The position numbers and the translations under genes are program-made. A stretch of DNA of 64,000 nucleotides from Nymphalis io (Eukaryota; Arthropoda; Insecta; Lepidoptera; Nymphalidae), in the NCBI RefSeq assembly GCF_905147045.1, contig NC_065899.1:8754501-8818500 (forward strand), given 5' to 3'. Of the stretch, positions 11,063-23,689 are shown in pieces (the stretch's first letter is position 1; every line of letters starts with the position of its first letter). Below the pieces are notes generated by a model, which saw nothing but the letters and a program-made list of their open reading frames with translations, did no database searches and had not been told where the DNA came from.

Positions 11063-11699
11063 TTAATAATTAAAATATATCGAAGTACTTGTTTCATCCC
11101 GAAAATCCGGATCAAATACAGGCAATGCAACAGCAAGCTTGTATCACATTGTTGCGAATTACGTTAAAGATAAATTTATTTTCGTGTATAAGTTGGACAA
11201 TTTCACTTCGAGAATTTTAATACATAGTTGCATTTAGTAGCTAAGAGTTCTTTATTATTTAAGATTAATTCAAGAAAATCGTGGTGTTTATTTTGTAGTT
11301 TTAGGACTCGTTCGTCTTATTAACTTCAAATACTTTCTACAAATAAATATTAAAATTAGCTAAAGATATTCATATAAAAATGCCTAATAATAATGTTATG
11401 AAACTTATATAAGTGAAAAACGTATGTAAACATAATACTATGTATAACTTAACTTACGTTAATTTGGATTATATAAAAAAACCGAATAAATTTCCGTAAG
11501 TTAAGATAACTATTTTTTTCAATTTTTGATATGATGTTTGTAGTTTTATATTTTATATATTAACATTATTTTAATAATACAGTAAAAATATGTTAAAATT
11601 AAGCACCTGAATAGTTCATACGAGAATTGATAGCCACGGCTTGCATTTAAAATTCTTGTATTCTATTCACTTTTTTTCACACAATGTAAACCTTCAAAA

Positions 11700-12065
11700 A
11701 GGCTCCCTTGGCACGGATCGGAGAGACTGCGGGAGACTGTAGAAGGTAATCTCGGCCCTCCCGCATTCCTCGCTAGTGCGTACGGCAACCCGAGGTTATC
11801 TCAGCTGCCGTCCTTTTCAGGGCCGTCTAAAATAGGACGGGGGCTTAAAAAATAGGGTCGGAGCTGTGAGAGGATCGAGACGACGCCAACTTCGTCTCCG
11901 TCGAGCAGAATCAGCCCTTTCTCGTTCTCGCTCCACCGTCTGCTTCTAGACCATGAGGGTCTCACAGAAGGAGGTTACGACCCTATACGCCAGTTCCCTG
12001 CGGAGCATCACCGACACAATTGCTCGCTGGAAGATCTTCGTATCTTCCTCTCAACGTATTCTATA
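11700..12065 (-). mobile_element. Rearranged R1-clade LINE C-terminal debris
   Basis: The minus strand includes RRELAYRVVTSFCETLMV, an in-frame TAG, then KQTVEREREKADSARRRR. This corresponds to the final 'sFCe..m..Ke.aERERE' segment of R1-clade ORF2, also present as VSQKEAAERERENSASAD at the end of the copy at 42.2-43.2 kb. Downstream on the same strand comes a block shared with 8340-8480 ('ttgccgtacgcactag', 'gagattacct'), which in intact R1-type proteins precedes the ERERE segment. Two pieces are therefore juxtaposed in non-native order. Dead copy. Confidence 0.5.
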
Positions 12066-13090
12066 CACTAAGCCATCTTGATTAGTAGTCAAATATCAAT
12101 ATGCATGTTTGTATTATAAGTCAAAGTCAAATAAGCACAAAGCCGTTCCCCTTAGAAAAAAGGAAGCGTTTTACCAGCGGGGAGACATTATTTTTTAACA
12201 TTGATTATTGTTTGTTTATCAAAAATCGAATGTTTTGTATCCAAATAGACTAAATAAGATCGTTTGAATTGTTAAGCGCTACTTCCAGTTTAGGAAGTGG
12301 AATCTGCCAAGAAAAAGTAAAAAAACAAATTAAAAGCAGAATCATAATCACAAGGTCAAGTCGATACAATGTTTTATGAAAGCTAATTAAATGTTTTAGG
12401 TTATTTTTTTAGTTAATAATACATAACAAGCGATATCTGTTATAAAAAAATGTACTAATTGATTGTATTGATTAACATAATTTTAAAAATTCCTGCGATT
12501 TTTTTTATCAAAATGATTTCGTCGACACAAGTTTTATGAATTTCAGTTGAGTTTAAAGCGCTATAAACAAACTAACTTTCGCATTTAAAACATTAGTTAC
12601 GATATGTTAACAAAATGAGCTTACACGAGGCTTCGCTGTAAATTATTGAGAATTTCAATAATTTTCAGCGTGGACAGAGACGAGCAGAGTGAAAATTCAA
12701 TTTATATCCTGTAATATAATTGTGATTTCGTATTGTAAGAGATGTTAAATATTATGGAAAAATTTACCATTATTCTATTTTCAACTTTAACATTTTCGCT
12801 TTAACGCCATATAGTATTTTCTTTAATTATATTTAATAATTTTTTATTGAGTTGTTCGATTTTATAAGACTTTGTGTTTTTTCTAATTGAAAACTACTGT
12901 CAAAATACAACGCTACAAAGCGTATACGAACGTTTTAACGATAAGAAAATTTTCAAAAGCAAATTTTGAAAGCTGTCAATGACCATGGCCAAAATTTATG
13001 GTTCACCACGTGCCTTAGAGAGCACGAGAAACAACAGTTTTACGTACGCTCTGGGCTAATATGTTTTATCCATTGGATATGGATACTCCG
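12066..13090. other. AT-rich noncoding stretch
   Basis: I see no gene. A short block at 12140-12180 is vaguely reminiscent of SINE tails but cannot be placed. Confidence 0.45.
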
Positions 13091-13393
13091 TAACCGTAAC
13101 AGCCTGTGAATGTCCCGCTGCTGGGCTAAAGGCTCCTCTTTATGAGGAGAAGGTTTGGAGCTTATTCCACCACGCTGCTCCAATGCGGGTTGGTAGAATT
13201 CACATGTGGCAGAATTTCAGTGAAATTAGACACATGCAGGTTTCCTCACGATGTTTTCCTTCACCGTAAAGCACGAGATGAATTATAATCACAAATTAAG
13301 CACATGAAAATTCAGTGGTGCTTGCCCGGGTTTGAACTCACGATCATCGGTTAAGATTCACGCGTTCTTACGACAGGGCCATCTCGGCTTTTT
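13091..13393 (-). repeat. Near-full-length SINE family A (Metulj-like)
   Basis: On the minus strand, 'agccgagatggccctgtcg' supplies the A-box region and 'gtgagttcaaacccgggc' the B box of a tRNA-derived head. The body follows (gtgcttaatttgtgattata, then ctgcatgtgtctaatttcac) and the tail 'cagcagcgggacattcacag'. One of the best-preserved copies in the window, together with those at 24665 and 33548. Confidence 0.8.
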
Positions 13394-16036
13394 TTTTTTG
13401 AATATTTGGATGGATACTCAATGTACCTGTATTCTAACAAATTTTCTCTAACTATATTGATCATAAGCTATATCTAAAAATGACATGCAACATATGAAAA
13501 TACATAATATTATGCTCATCCTCAAACTATGAACTATAAGAATGTCACAATTCCATATGAATCAGGTCAGAAACTTATGGATTTATAATATTAGTACGAT
13601 AATAAGGTTAAAGATACTAATGCATAATATTATCTAAGTCGGTGTTCTCCCTCTAGCTGGGCCTATATCTTGTAGAGGTCATGCATTCCGATTATTTATT
13701 GCGTTTGAATAAATTGCTTCGGCGATTAAGGCGCGATTTGGAATATACAATATGATAGGAGAAAAATATTCAAGTGAAGATGGCATATCATTACGTTATT
13801 GTACTTAAGAGATAATGTAATAACTTAATTGATAACCAATTCGTTCTGGATATACGTTGCTAAGCGGCAGTTTAGTTGAACACTTTTTTTGTTTTTTTTT
13901 TCTTTATTAATTATATTCGATATTCGAAATTCGATAGAAGACACAAAATTTTCTAAACAATGGAAATGAATTTAATTATTTTTTTAAGTAACAATTCTTT
14001 ATATACCGAATCGTTATTAAAAGTAATGCCACAACTGAACTGACTATTAATCGGGCTTCGAATCAATAATAATACGGTTATAAAAATACGGTAATAAAAT
14101 TGACTCAATGCTATCATACCCTTAAGTCTAATGTACTTGTTAAGTAACTACTCGTGTGTGCTTGTAGCTTGTAATTTGTTGTTATTGCTACTTGAAAATG
14201 TAAATTGCCTTGAATAAAGCATTACTTGATTATGATTCTTCAAAGATTACTTGAAATCGAATTCCTTCCTTCACTCGTATGTCGAGAATATTCGAAGACT
14301 TTTCTGCTTATTATAACAAAAGGTTTAGAGTTAAGCCAATGTTATATATGTATTCTCGTTCTTTAGTTGTTTTATTCAGACATTCAATATACATATATTT
14401 AAATAAATACATATATTTATTTGATTTTAATATACATTATTTTGAAACAGTTTCATATAGTAACATACTACGCAAAATTAGTTCATTGAGGAAGGTTTTA
14501 GATTATTTACATATAACTGAAGCGCGTAAAAATACGCTATTTATAGGGAGTATTGTTAGAATTACGCTGTATTTTACGAACAAATTGAAATTTGTTACTG
14601 AAGTTAATTTTCAGAACTAAAACGCTTTAAAGTGCTACCATGGAAGACAAAGGATCTATCAAAATGTTTTGATTAAATGTCATTCGAAAGTCTATTCATA
14701 ACTGAATCTCTAGACTGGGTTAATATTGATTAATTTTCAAGATGAATAATGTTAAAATTCAAATAATTCTGTTTTGTAAAGTGGCTTAGTTTCGGTTCTA
14801 CATGAAGAAACGGTCTCAGCAAAGAGAGGACGACCTTTTAAACAGCCTAGAGAAGAAAGCAAATTTGTCTTTCTCCTCCATTAGATAAATTCGAAAGTTA
14901 GAAATTAAACCATGATTGTCGCTGCTATATGCTAAATCTATGTAATTCCGTATACTCTAGATTTCTTACATGAATTTTCATAAAGAATGAACACGTCTGG
15001 TCATGAATAATATATTTCATTTGTAAAATAATTTAAAGAGGAAAAGGTCATAAGAAAATTGAATTATTTTTTCCTGTTAATCACGTAATATTGTACGGTT
15101 GTAATTTAAGCCTTTATCTTTATAAAATTTCATGACAATAAGATTAGTGGCTTTAACGATGTAACATGCAAAGTTATTTTATGCGTAGACGATGTATTAG
15201 TATATTCTGTCAAAGATTGAAACGCTTAACCTCCCGTTTCTGAAACACTGTTTTAATTCATATTTAATAATATGTTTAAATACTGAACGATTATTAGTTG
15301 CTGATCACGTCGTCGACTACCATTGACCAATGTTTATTAAGATAAGAATGAAGTTCATTGATTTGACTTTTATTATTGTTGGAGAAAATGGAGTTCAATC
15401 AGATATTAAACGCTTATATTGTAAGACAAACGTACAAACGAAACTTGTTTTTTTTGGGTTAAGAACCTTCTTGGGCGTACGTGAAAGAGGCCACCAAATT
15501 CGTACTACAATACAATCTTAGGAACGTAAAGAGGACAAACATACAAATTTCATAAAAATTACAAATTACGTATATGTTATATAGATATATAAAGTTATTC
15601 TCAATAATATACACGTTATGAAACATGATTTTGAATTGATTTGTTTTAATGATGAAATTTACTATTTGTCAGCGTACAGTCAAATAGAATTTTTGTCTCA
15701 TATATGTTAGAAGGCCACGATTAAATTTTAAACAATCAATAACAGTCTAACATTTTAATGTAATGAAAATTACACTATTTTCAGTGTAAATTCACTGTCG
15801 TAATATCACATATAATATAATTACTTCTTATGACTAAACACGAGGACATTTCATGACGTATCTAGTTCGACAATTATAACCCATCCATTCTCGTTGACAA
15901 GTATTATCAATACTCTGTCACAACGCTTACACCAATTAGAAACGTTCATTTGACGCATATCCGATTTGTAAGCTGCCAGTTTCAATAGCCAATTACGATA
16001 TAATTATTTAAATAGACGATTAAATACATTTCAGTT
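13394..16036. other. AT-rich noncoding stretch
   Basis: No gene, RNA or element I can support. The longest open frame (14279-14620, 113 codons from ATG) is dominated by Tyr, Ile, Phe, Leu and Asn codons, shows no domain, signal peptide or codon bias, and is best explained by low GC content. Confidence 0.5.
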
Positions 16037-16868
16037 AGTACATGTGGCAGTTTTGGCAGTACACGGTCATTCGCAAGTTTCCTTACAATGTTTTCCTTCA
16101 CCACCGAGCATGAGATAAATTATAAACACAAATAAAACACATAGAAATGCAGTAGTGATTGTCCGTTTGAATATGTAATCATTGATTAAGATTTTTTTTT
16201 TAATCTTTATTTAAGAGGGGTTTGGTCACCGAGTGATCATGCCACCCCTATAGGAATAACTAAACATAATTTACAAAATCAACCTATAAATAACAAAAAT
16301 TAAATAATTCTATGTCTTAATCCTACTTGTACTACTTTATACAACATTCTAGCCTGATCCGAGACAGGATAGGCTAGTATGCTGTTAAAAGCTCCTATAT
16401 CTAATAAATTAATATTAAATCTTATTAATAAAATATTTCTTTCTGCTTCATTTCGGACACATTCTGCTAATATATGGTATACATCCTCATTTTTATGGCA
16501 TTCTGCACAAGCAGATGACACCGCCTTACCAATTAAGAAGGCAAAACTATTCAGTGGAATGTGCCCGGAGCGAAGCCGCAAGGCTGTTACAATTTCAGAC
16601 CTACTCATATTGGCCAATAAACCAAGGTTTGCGACTTAAATTTGGCTGTATTGTTTTGTACCATATCCCTTTTGTCGCAGCTCTCATGTCAAAGTATTCT
16701 TTCCACTGTCTGCGACAATTTTGTTTAAGAACACTTAAAACCTCTGTGTAGTTCGAAACGCAAGCATAAGGAACACCGTCAGAAGAAGCTTATTTTGCCA
16801 AACAATCAACTATTTCATTGCCTTCTATACAATCATCGATTAAGATTGATCACCGGGAGATTTCGGCT
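16037..16868 (-). repeat. SINE family A split by a LINE insertion
   Basis: The SINE body lies at 16037-16193 ('tgttttccttcaccaccgag') and its tRNA-like head resumes at 16831-16868 ('gatttcggctctt'). The two halves are separated by the LINE fragment below and share the duplicated target aatcaYtgattaagatt-type 17-mer at the borders. Confidence 0.75.
16194..16830 (-). mobile_element. 5'-truncated LINE with RNase H tail and CCHC knuckle
   Basis: On the minus strand the copy starts inside the end of an RNase H domain (GNEIVDCLAK, then a stop), continues through VLSVLKQNCRRQWKEYFDM, and ends in a 105-codon open frame at 16617-16300. That frame contains a CX2CX7HX4C zinc knuckle (CAECHKNEDVYHILAEC), the hallmark of ORF2 C termini in the I/jockey/R1 group. 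A 3' UTR with AATAAA follows, then a poly(A) tail seen as T's at 16194-16200. The 17-bp target-site duplications at 16177-16193 and 16831-16847 differ at one base, so insertion by target-primed reverse transcription is well supported and moderately old. It cannot move on its own: the endonuclease and reverse transcriptase are missing and the RNase H end carries stops. Confidence 0.8.
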
Positions 16869-17393
16869 CTTCAAATATATTAACCGGACATACATCGAGA
16901 ATAACCTGAGAATGTTCCGTCTTTAAAATAAAGTTTGAATGCGAAAGCTAGTAATACTCGTAATTACCTTAGTTAAGCACCAAGCGAGCGCTATATGGAC
17001 CATATGATAACTAACTTGTATTAAGTTGATATGTTTAACGTCTCTCACGTAACTAAATTAATATATTCTATATTTACTTCTCCTGTAATCTCATCTTTCC
17101 TTTTATTGTTTATATCTTAGGATATATATCTAAGCTGAAATTCCCCTATTCGTTATAAAATAAGAAAAAAATTCTAACAGGAGGTAAGACTTTGCGCTGG
17201 TCCATCTGTACATCAGTTATTCTACGACTTATCTAAACGAATCATTGTTGTACACGGGTGACTGACCTATAATTTTGACACTTTTTTATACGAAATGAAA
17301 CGAGACTTTTACTGGTAGGCTTTTGAATTACGTCTTGTAGACAGTTCTACCGTCCATATACAAAACGGATCGTTTCTTGATCCAAAGTGTTTC

Positions 17394-17600
17394 AAATGTG
17401 GCATTTTTTGTCGACTGTCACTTGTTGTTGACGTTGTTTTCCTTTACAGCCGAGTGCTAGATAAATTATAAACAACTAAGCACATGCCAATTTAATATGC
17501 TTCTGATTTTAATAAATTTAATAATTTAATAATGTCTGTACCCGTAATCGTTGGTTAAGATTCACTTGTTCAAACCACTGGGCCATGTCTCAACTCCAAC
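17394..17600 (-). repeat. SINE family A, degenerate
   Basis: On the minus strand the order head ('gacatggcccagtggtttga'), 'cttaaccaacgattacggg', 'cttagttgtttataattta' and body is preserved, with a 30-bp AT-rich insertion around 17505-17535. Confidence 0.65.
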
Positions 17601-17940
17601 TCAACAAAAGCAAAATCTTAACTTGTCGCTTGAATTGACTTTATCTGCAATGAACGATATCAGTTTGTTAAGTTTACTTTAAAGGATTTAAATCAGAATA
17701 TTTATTATAAAGAATCGTAGTCGGTTTTGTTTATAGTCGATATTGACAAAATTGCGCTTGAAAGCCTACAATAAATTATATATTGTTTGAATATTAATTT
17801 TGTACACAGAAAAAAATCATATAATGAGTTTCATTCTAAATTATTTTGTCCATTTGATAACAATTAAAATAATAATTTTCTTCCCAATTGAATATTTCCA
17901 TACATAAAATAAATACCACGTGGTGTTATAAATAATAGCT

Positions 17941-17980
17941 ATGCATGAGAATTTTGGAAAGAACCAAAATTCTCATACAT
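17941..17980. repeat. 17-bp inverted repeat with one mismatch
   Basis: Arms 17941-17957 (atgcatgagaattttgg) and 17964-17980 are reverse complements except for one base; the loop is aaagaa. No association with a recognised element. Confidence 0.85.
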
Positions 17981-18095
17981 ACTACTTTGTAAACATAGGC
18001 ATGAGTCAGTGACTCAAATAAGGTGTAAAAAATAGGTTACATTTCAAAAAGTCTTAAAGCCTAAGGGTGGTGCATTTTAGGACTAATGATATCGA

Positions 18096-18395
18096 ACTTT
18101 TTTTATAGAATAGAAGGACGAGCATGTGGGCCACCAGTTGTTAAGTGGTCACCAACGCCCATAGACATTGGTATTGTAAGAAATGTCGTTAACATCGCTT
18201 ACATCACCAATGCGCCAACAACCTTGGGAATTAAGATGTTATGTCCCTTGTGCCTGTAATTACACTGGCTCACTCACCCTTCAAACCGGAACACAACAAT
18301 ACCAAGTACTGCTGTTTTGCGGTAGAATATCTAATAAGTGGGTGGTACCTAACCAGACGAGCTTGTACAAAGCTCTACCACCAGTAAACCTGATA
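18096..18395 (-). repeat. Retroposon family B, near full length
   Basis: On the minus strand it reads from 'gtggtagagctttgtacaag' through 'gtaattacaggcacaaggga' to 'ctattctataaaaaaagttc', with an A-rich 3' end. The same family recurs at 21222, 24345, 30072, 33225, 46322, 47551 and 53060. It has no recognisable tRNA head and no coding frame, so it is either a SINE of other origin or the 3' end of a LINE. Confidence 0.75.
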
Positions 18396-20280
18396 GTATC
18401 CGATTGCTATCAGGTGTCATTAGCTTGTTTTTTCTTCATTCAAAAATTGCAAAAGTATGCATCCCTTGCAGATTAATTTAAAAAAAAAATTAATGCTTGT
18501 TATTTCGACAGCCGAGTTAGAGTACGGAACTCTAAAGGAGGACAATTTCATTCCCTTAGAGGATGGGAGTTTTATGGATTAAGGCGGTTACGATAAATTT
18601 TCCCATTGAACACATTAAGGACGCTCTGTTTACGCAATATTTTCATGTGTACCGTTTTCCGTGCGCATTAAGATTTTATCACATTAATGTAATGACTGAG
18701 AATTATGCAATGACTTTAGGGTGAATTTAGACAGGAAAAAAATTGTCACTTAAAAAAATAATAATAATAAACTTTAATAATAATATTAGGTTATTACTCT
18801 TTAAAACTCAAATACATGTGACCATTAAAAGAGAAAATAATAGCGATTTGATGGATAAAATGTTAATTTATTTAAGTCACTTGTACCAACCTATAAGCTT
18901 GTAAAATAATAGGAATTAAAAGTTATACATAAAAACGCTGTCATTTGGAGTTGCGTTTTGATGTTGCGTCGCAAAGCATTCAATGATCCTTGTAGGAAGT
19001 TACCTAGACCCATGACCACACCTTGGATCGTAAAACTTATATACACTTATATTCTTACAAAAAACTATCAATCTTTTGTTTGTATGATAACATATTATAT
19101 ATATATATATAATACCCAAAAACACAAAACAGACAAAACTACTGATATACCCTTTTAATTTTTTAAAATACAAAAAATCACTCTTTACAAAAGTACCACA
19201 TATAAATCTAAGCCAAGAATTTATGTTTTACAAAGTTATGGTTTCATTAAAACGCTCATCTATCACCAGGAGCTTTCTGGTTTAATACCAGTAACAAAGA
19301 CAAAAGATGAGGCAATACGAAGCCTCTGTCCAGTGATCGTATGTAGGGAGGACACTAAGCGCTTCCCTAGATTGCATCGTAACTGGCGTTTGAAAAATAT
19401 ACGGACGCAATAACTCTTGAAGAATTCTCGTTCAGTTAATTTTTCTTTATTTATTTTGTAACTAAATTGAAGGCCTAGCTTTTAATGTTACATTCATTTC
19501 ATAACGATATTGAATGCCAGACGTGTTTTAATAAGGTTTCATTCAATTTAAACACCCAGTTATTCCTTTCAAACAAATTCTTTTCATAGCTTCAAACGCT
19601 ATGATTTTATTAATACTTATATAAAGAAATATTAATTATATTGGGTTATGGGATCGAAGAATTATAATAGAATAAGAAAAATGTATTGTGTAATACAGTT
19701 ACGTAAATGATTTAATAACTTAATCTTATATATAAAATTGGGTGTTGACTTGAGACTGCAACTATAAATATATGCATAATATAGATAGACAGAACAACGC
19801 CTCCTAGATTCTGCTAGTCCATATACATATATATGTAAATTGGTTGGTTGGTGTATCTGTTGGAGTTTAATAGGCTTGGACACCGTTTTACATAACGTGT
19901 ATACTGGAAAATATTTTTATACTCTCCACTTTGTTATAACTTCTATACCAATTAGTATATACACGCAGGCAAGACAATGTCTACAGGCTTTTGTTAGTTA
20001 TATATAAGTACAAAATGAGTACATAATGAATCAATAGGTACACACATCCATCCTTAAGGATCCTTTATTCGTCCTTCTTTATATACTGTGTCAATTATAT
20101 ATTTTTACACATATAAACCCATAAATATTTGATATAACAATTGAGTTCAGACACACATTTCGTGAAATGCTTTTTTTATAATTCACCATTTCTGACAAAA
20201 GGCTAAATCCACATACAAATATTATATGATGAAATCCGAATCACTGTAAGCTCACAGTAGCTTAACGGTCAAACACAAGT
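18396..20280. other. AT-rich noncoding stretch
   Basis: No supportable gene. A (TA)n run lies near 19098-19112, and GC-richer pieces at 19260-19400 could be old repeat. Short open frames here lack coding character. Confidence 0.5.
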
Positions 20281-20289
20281 TACCCCACT

Positions 20290-20416
20290 GGCGCGCGCAG
20301 ATAATCAGCTCTGTGGTCAAAACTGTCATGGACAAGCCACAGTTCTGCGGTAACTGATTTGATCTCCAACTTATCGTTTTCGAACTAACGTCAACTAATC
20401 ACCGTAGTGCGGTTCA
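20290..20416. promoter_or_regulatory. Candidate regulatory cluster (RUNX-like and GATA-like)
   Basis: A GC-richer 130-bp patch holds RUNX-type cores at 20312 (tgtggtc), 20346 (tgcggta, imperfect) and 20408 (tgcggtt), another core on the minus strand at 20335-20342 (gccacag), and a GATA-type 'agataatc' at 20299. The combination resembles enhancers bound by Runt-domain and GATA factors in insects, but motif matches this short are weak evidence. Confidence 0.25.
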
Positions 20417-21060
20417 GAATTAAATGGATAATTCATATTCAAACGAAGCTTGCTGATGTTAAATCAGCTATACGATATATACAGTAATAGCAATGCAATT
20501 TCCTGTTAAATAATGACGATGTTAGCTTATCCCTTGCCTATTGTAACTGCATGAATTATAGATTTTAATTGCTTATTTGAATGTATTCGTACGATTATAT
20601 ATTTACTTTTAAATTTCCAAATTTATGTGAAAATTAAAGTATGTCAAAATTGATCAAAGTTTACCAATCGAAATATAGTGAAGTTAATATACAACGTGTA
20701 AAAATAGAACATTAAGCGTAATTGCTTATCACTGTACGCAAGTAATCTTGGTCCTATCAAGTTTAGCCACATAAAGGGTTTAATAGTTATTTACGAAAAT
20801 GTTTCAAGTTGTAAGATTCAGTCAACATTTTAATATAAAAAACTAGTTACTTGCTGGCAAGTAAATAGTTCTACATTCAGAAATTAATCCCGGAAAAAAG
20901 TGTGGGTGGTCAAATAAGTTTATTTTTAATTAAAATAAAATGTTTTTGTACAGCTATGAAATTTCATGCAGACATTTTTAACTGAACAAATAGTATAAAA
21001 TGATTGTCAGATGAGAGGGTTGGCGATTAAATATTTTTTGTTTTTTTTTTTAAATATTTT

Positions 21061-21134
21061 TATATTAAGTTATAATTCATGATTATAATAAATTTAAACT
21101 TAATATAAAAATATATGAATTATAACTTAATATA
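21061..21134. repeat. Perfect 20-bp inverted repeat beside duplication
   Basis: The arms 21061-21080 (tatattaagttataattcat) and 21115-21134 are exact reverse complements with a 34-nt AT-rich spacer that itself holds partial repeats of the arm (cttaatataaaaat). It ends 44 bp before the left boundary of the tandem duplication. Confidence 0.9.
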
Positions 21135-21221
21135 ATCATCCAGCTTGTTAAAGATCGAATTCTAGCTTTAACAAACTAGATATAAATTTAATGAAGGTAA
21201 AATCCTAGTTACTAAGCGCCA

Positions 21222-21349
21222 CTAACCGCTTTGGCGATGTAAGCCGCCGTTAACATTTCTTACAATGCCAATGTCTATGGACGTTAATGACCACCTACCA
21301 TCAGGTGGCCCATATGCTCGCCTGCCAACGTATGGTACATAAAAAAAAG
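21222..21349 (+). repeat. Retroposon family B, 3' part (copy 1)
   Basis: Blocks 'aacatttcttacaatgccaa', 'atgtctatggacgttaatga' and 'ccatcaggtggcccatatgc' end in an A run at 21341. Truncated at its 5' end. Partner copy at 30072. Confidence 0.7.
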
Positions 21350-22589
21350 AATTCAGAGAGAAAACATTATTTTTAGTGTAGTTTTGAAAAGAAAGTACGT
21401 TTTCATTTTCATCGCAATCACAAAAAGACCCGTTGATCAAAAACATATCGTGTATACGTGATACACGGTCTTTTAATTAACAATTAATATAAAATTTAAG
21501 ATATTATTGAATTATTTTGCTGATCAAAACTACGTTATACTTAAAAAGTAAGCATCAATTTAAAAAAGGGAGCTATGTTATTTCCATAAATAGCGTTTTG
21601 ATTCTCGTATTCTATTAATTCAAATTTATTCCATCAAAGCAGCGAAATTATTTTCTACAATTCAGTATAATTAAATACTTAACTGAATAATTTGTTTCAT
21701 CCCTTTTAAATAATACGATACCCGTGGGGTTTGGCAACGATTATTTCTTTCGATTATTTGGCCTTTATTCAGTTAGGTAGGACTAAAATGATAGTCACAC
21801 AATTTATAGAAAGGTAAATTTGACAAGTGATGTGGGTAGCTATTATAAGGACAAGAACGTATCAGCTACGTACATTTGAAATAAAACTCCTTATATGGTA
21901 AAAAAATTTACCCCTTATTTTTAGCTTAATTATTTATGTTTGCCTTATTTATGCCTATTTTATGTTTGCCTTTAACTATTGATATTTATGTTTTGTTATT
22001 AGAAACATCATTATAATGATTGTTTAAATATATATTTCTAGTTTAACTCAAAATTTGAAGATGTTTACTTTTCTACTATTGTTTTTCACATATTGCCCAT
22101 TTATTTTAGTATTTTAAAATCATGTCGCCATAGTATTTTAAAATCATCATCTATGCTAAAAATTTTCTTTGTTACAATATTAATTTTTAAGACACAGATT
22201 TATTTAAATATAAGTCTATATAAATATATTATTAAAAGCTCAAGGATAATTTTAATTGAAGTTGTTACGGTAAATAAATTTTAAATTATAAAAGGTTACC
22301 GTAATATCTCTATAAAAGGGAAAGATTAAATATGGCCCGATTTAACTAACCAGATTATACAACTGAATTATCCCAAGACCCTTAAACTGTAAAGCTTAAG
22401 TGTCTTGTTTATCCAGATGATTTTAATGACATCATAATAACACAGAACCATAAACATACATCATATACTTATTTTATATTTAAAAGACGATGGTGAAATT
22501 TATTTGAAAATCAGTTATGTGGGGGAAAAATGATTACTCGTCTCAACAATGAACATTTGCACATCTTCGACGATTTACTTACACTGTTC

Positions 22590-22735
22590 TAATACGGGTT
22601 GGTGGACAGATGCGGCAGAACTTCATCTGGCTCATGCAGGTTTCTTCACGATTTCACAAAACGAGATGATTTATAAGCACATGAAAACTCAGTATTGATT
22701 GCCCAACTTTGAATTCTAGATTCTATCTTTAAAAC
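22590..22735 (-). repeat. SINE family A fragment (copy 1)
   Basis: The minus-strand SINE A body is recognisable by 'gggttggtgga', 'gcaggtttcttcacga' and 'gcacatgaaaactcagta' on the plus strand. The tRNA head is decayed. Confidence 0.65.
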
Positions 22736-23689
22736 TTTCCAAGCGTACAAGTTCATCCGAGCATATGAATGTTCATCTTATTCACGCATCGTTGATCTTA
22801 TCTGATATGAACCTGATAGATACTTTTCAATTCGAAATTTGCTGAGTAAATTTTATTTCAAGTAATTTTTGCTTGAAACTTAAGCAATATATTTTGATTT
22901 GAATACGTTCAATAATTCACGCTGAAACCTGAGTAGTAATTTAGAAAAGTGAAAGTAACGTTTTATGACGATAAAAAACATGAATAACTTAACACCAATC
23001 AATGGACTATACTAACACACAGGCCAACTTGAATTTGAATAAATCAAAACATTTCAAATTAATTAGCGATTAATATTTTGGGTACTATAAAACTAAGTGA
23101 CAAAAAACACCTGATCATGCTACTAGAGCTAATGACCACAATGTATCTGTACCGCCCTGTATGTTCCAAATAGAGAAAAATTTTCAAACGAAATTCACCC
23201 AAATGCAACAAGTAACATGAAGCAAGTGGTATACTTCTTCTATTAATGAGGAGAAAGGGTCTTTGCCGGGCTGTAGTATTCTCTCCCGTTCAAATAATCC
23301 TGGCGCACATTGAGGATAAGATTTTCTTTTTTCATTTTTTCTCAGCTAAACGAAAAGCATTAAATCTTTTTTACTTCGTTAAACGGCCGCCACGTGCAAG
23401 CTCTAACATTTTATTGACGATGAAATGAAATTTTATAGTCGAACGCAAATAGCAATAATAGACCATAATATAACGAGTAAGTATTGATAAACAAAAAAAT
23501 ATATATATCATTATTACTTTTTAAAATTATTTAAATTAAAGTATCCCAAGTAATCAAGGTTAATTGACCGCAACTAAACTTTTTAAAAAATAATTCATGC
23601 ATCGAATAAAATTATAATACTGATAATTTTTTTATGAAAAAAATGTTATAAACACTTGTTTTTTATGTTTTCGTATAATTTGTATGATG

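Noticed and set aside
13070..13430. Target-site duplication 'atggatactc' around the SINE A copy
   Set aside because: The right-hand match lies more than 20 bp away from the SINE 5' end, beyond a T run, so it is not at the proper boundary; probably coincidence.
14279..14620. Open frame of 113 codons from ATG, plus strand
   Set aside because: Amino acids are those encoded by AT-rich codons (Tyr, Ile, Phe, Asn, Leu), with no domain, signal peptide or codon bias; expected by chance at this GC content.
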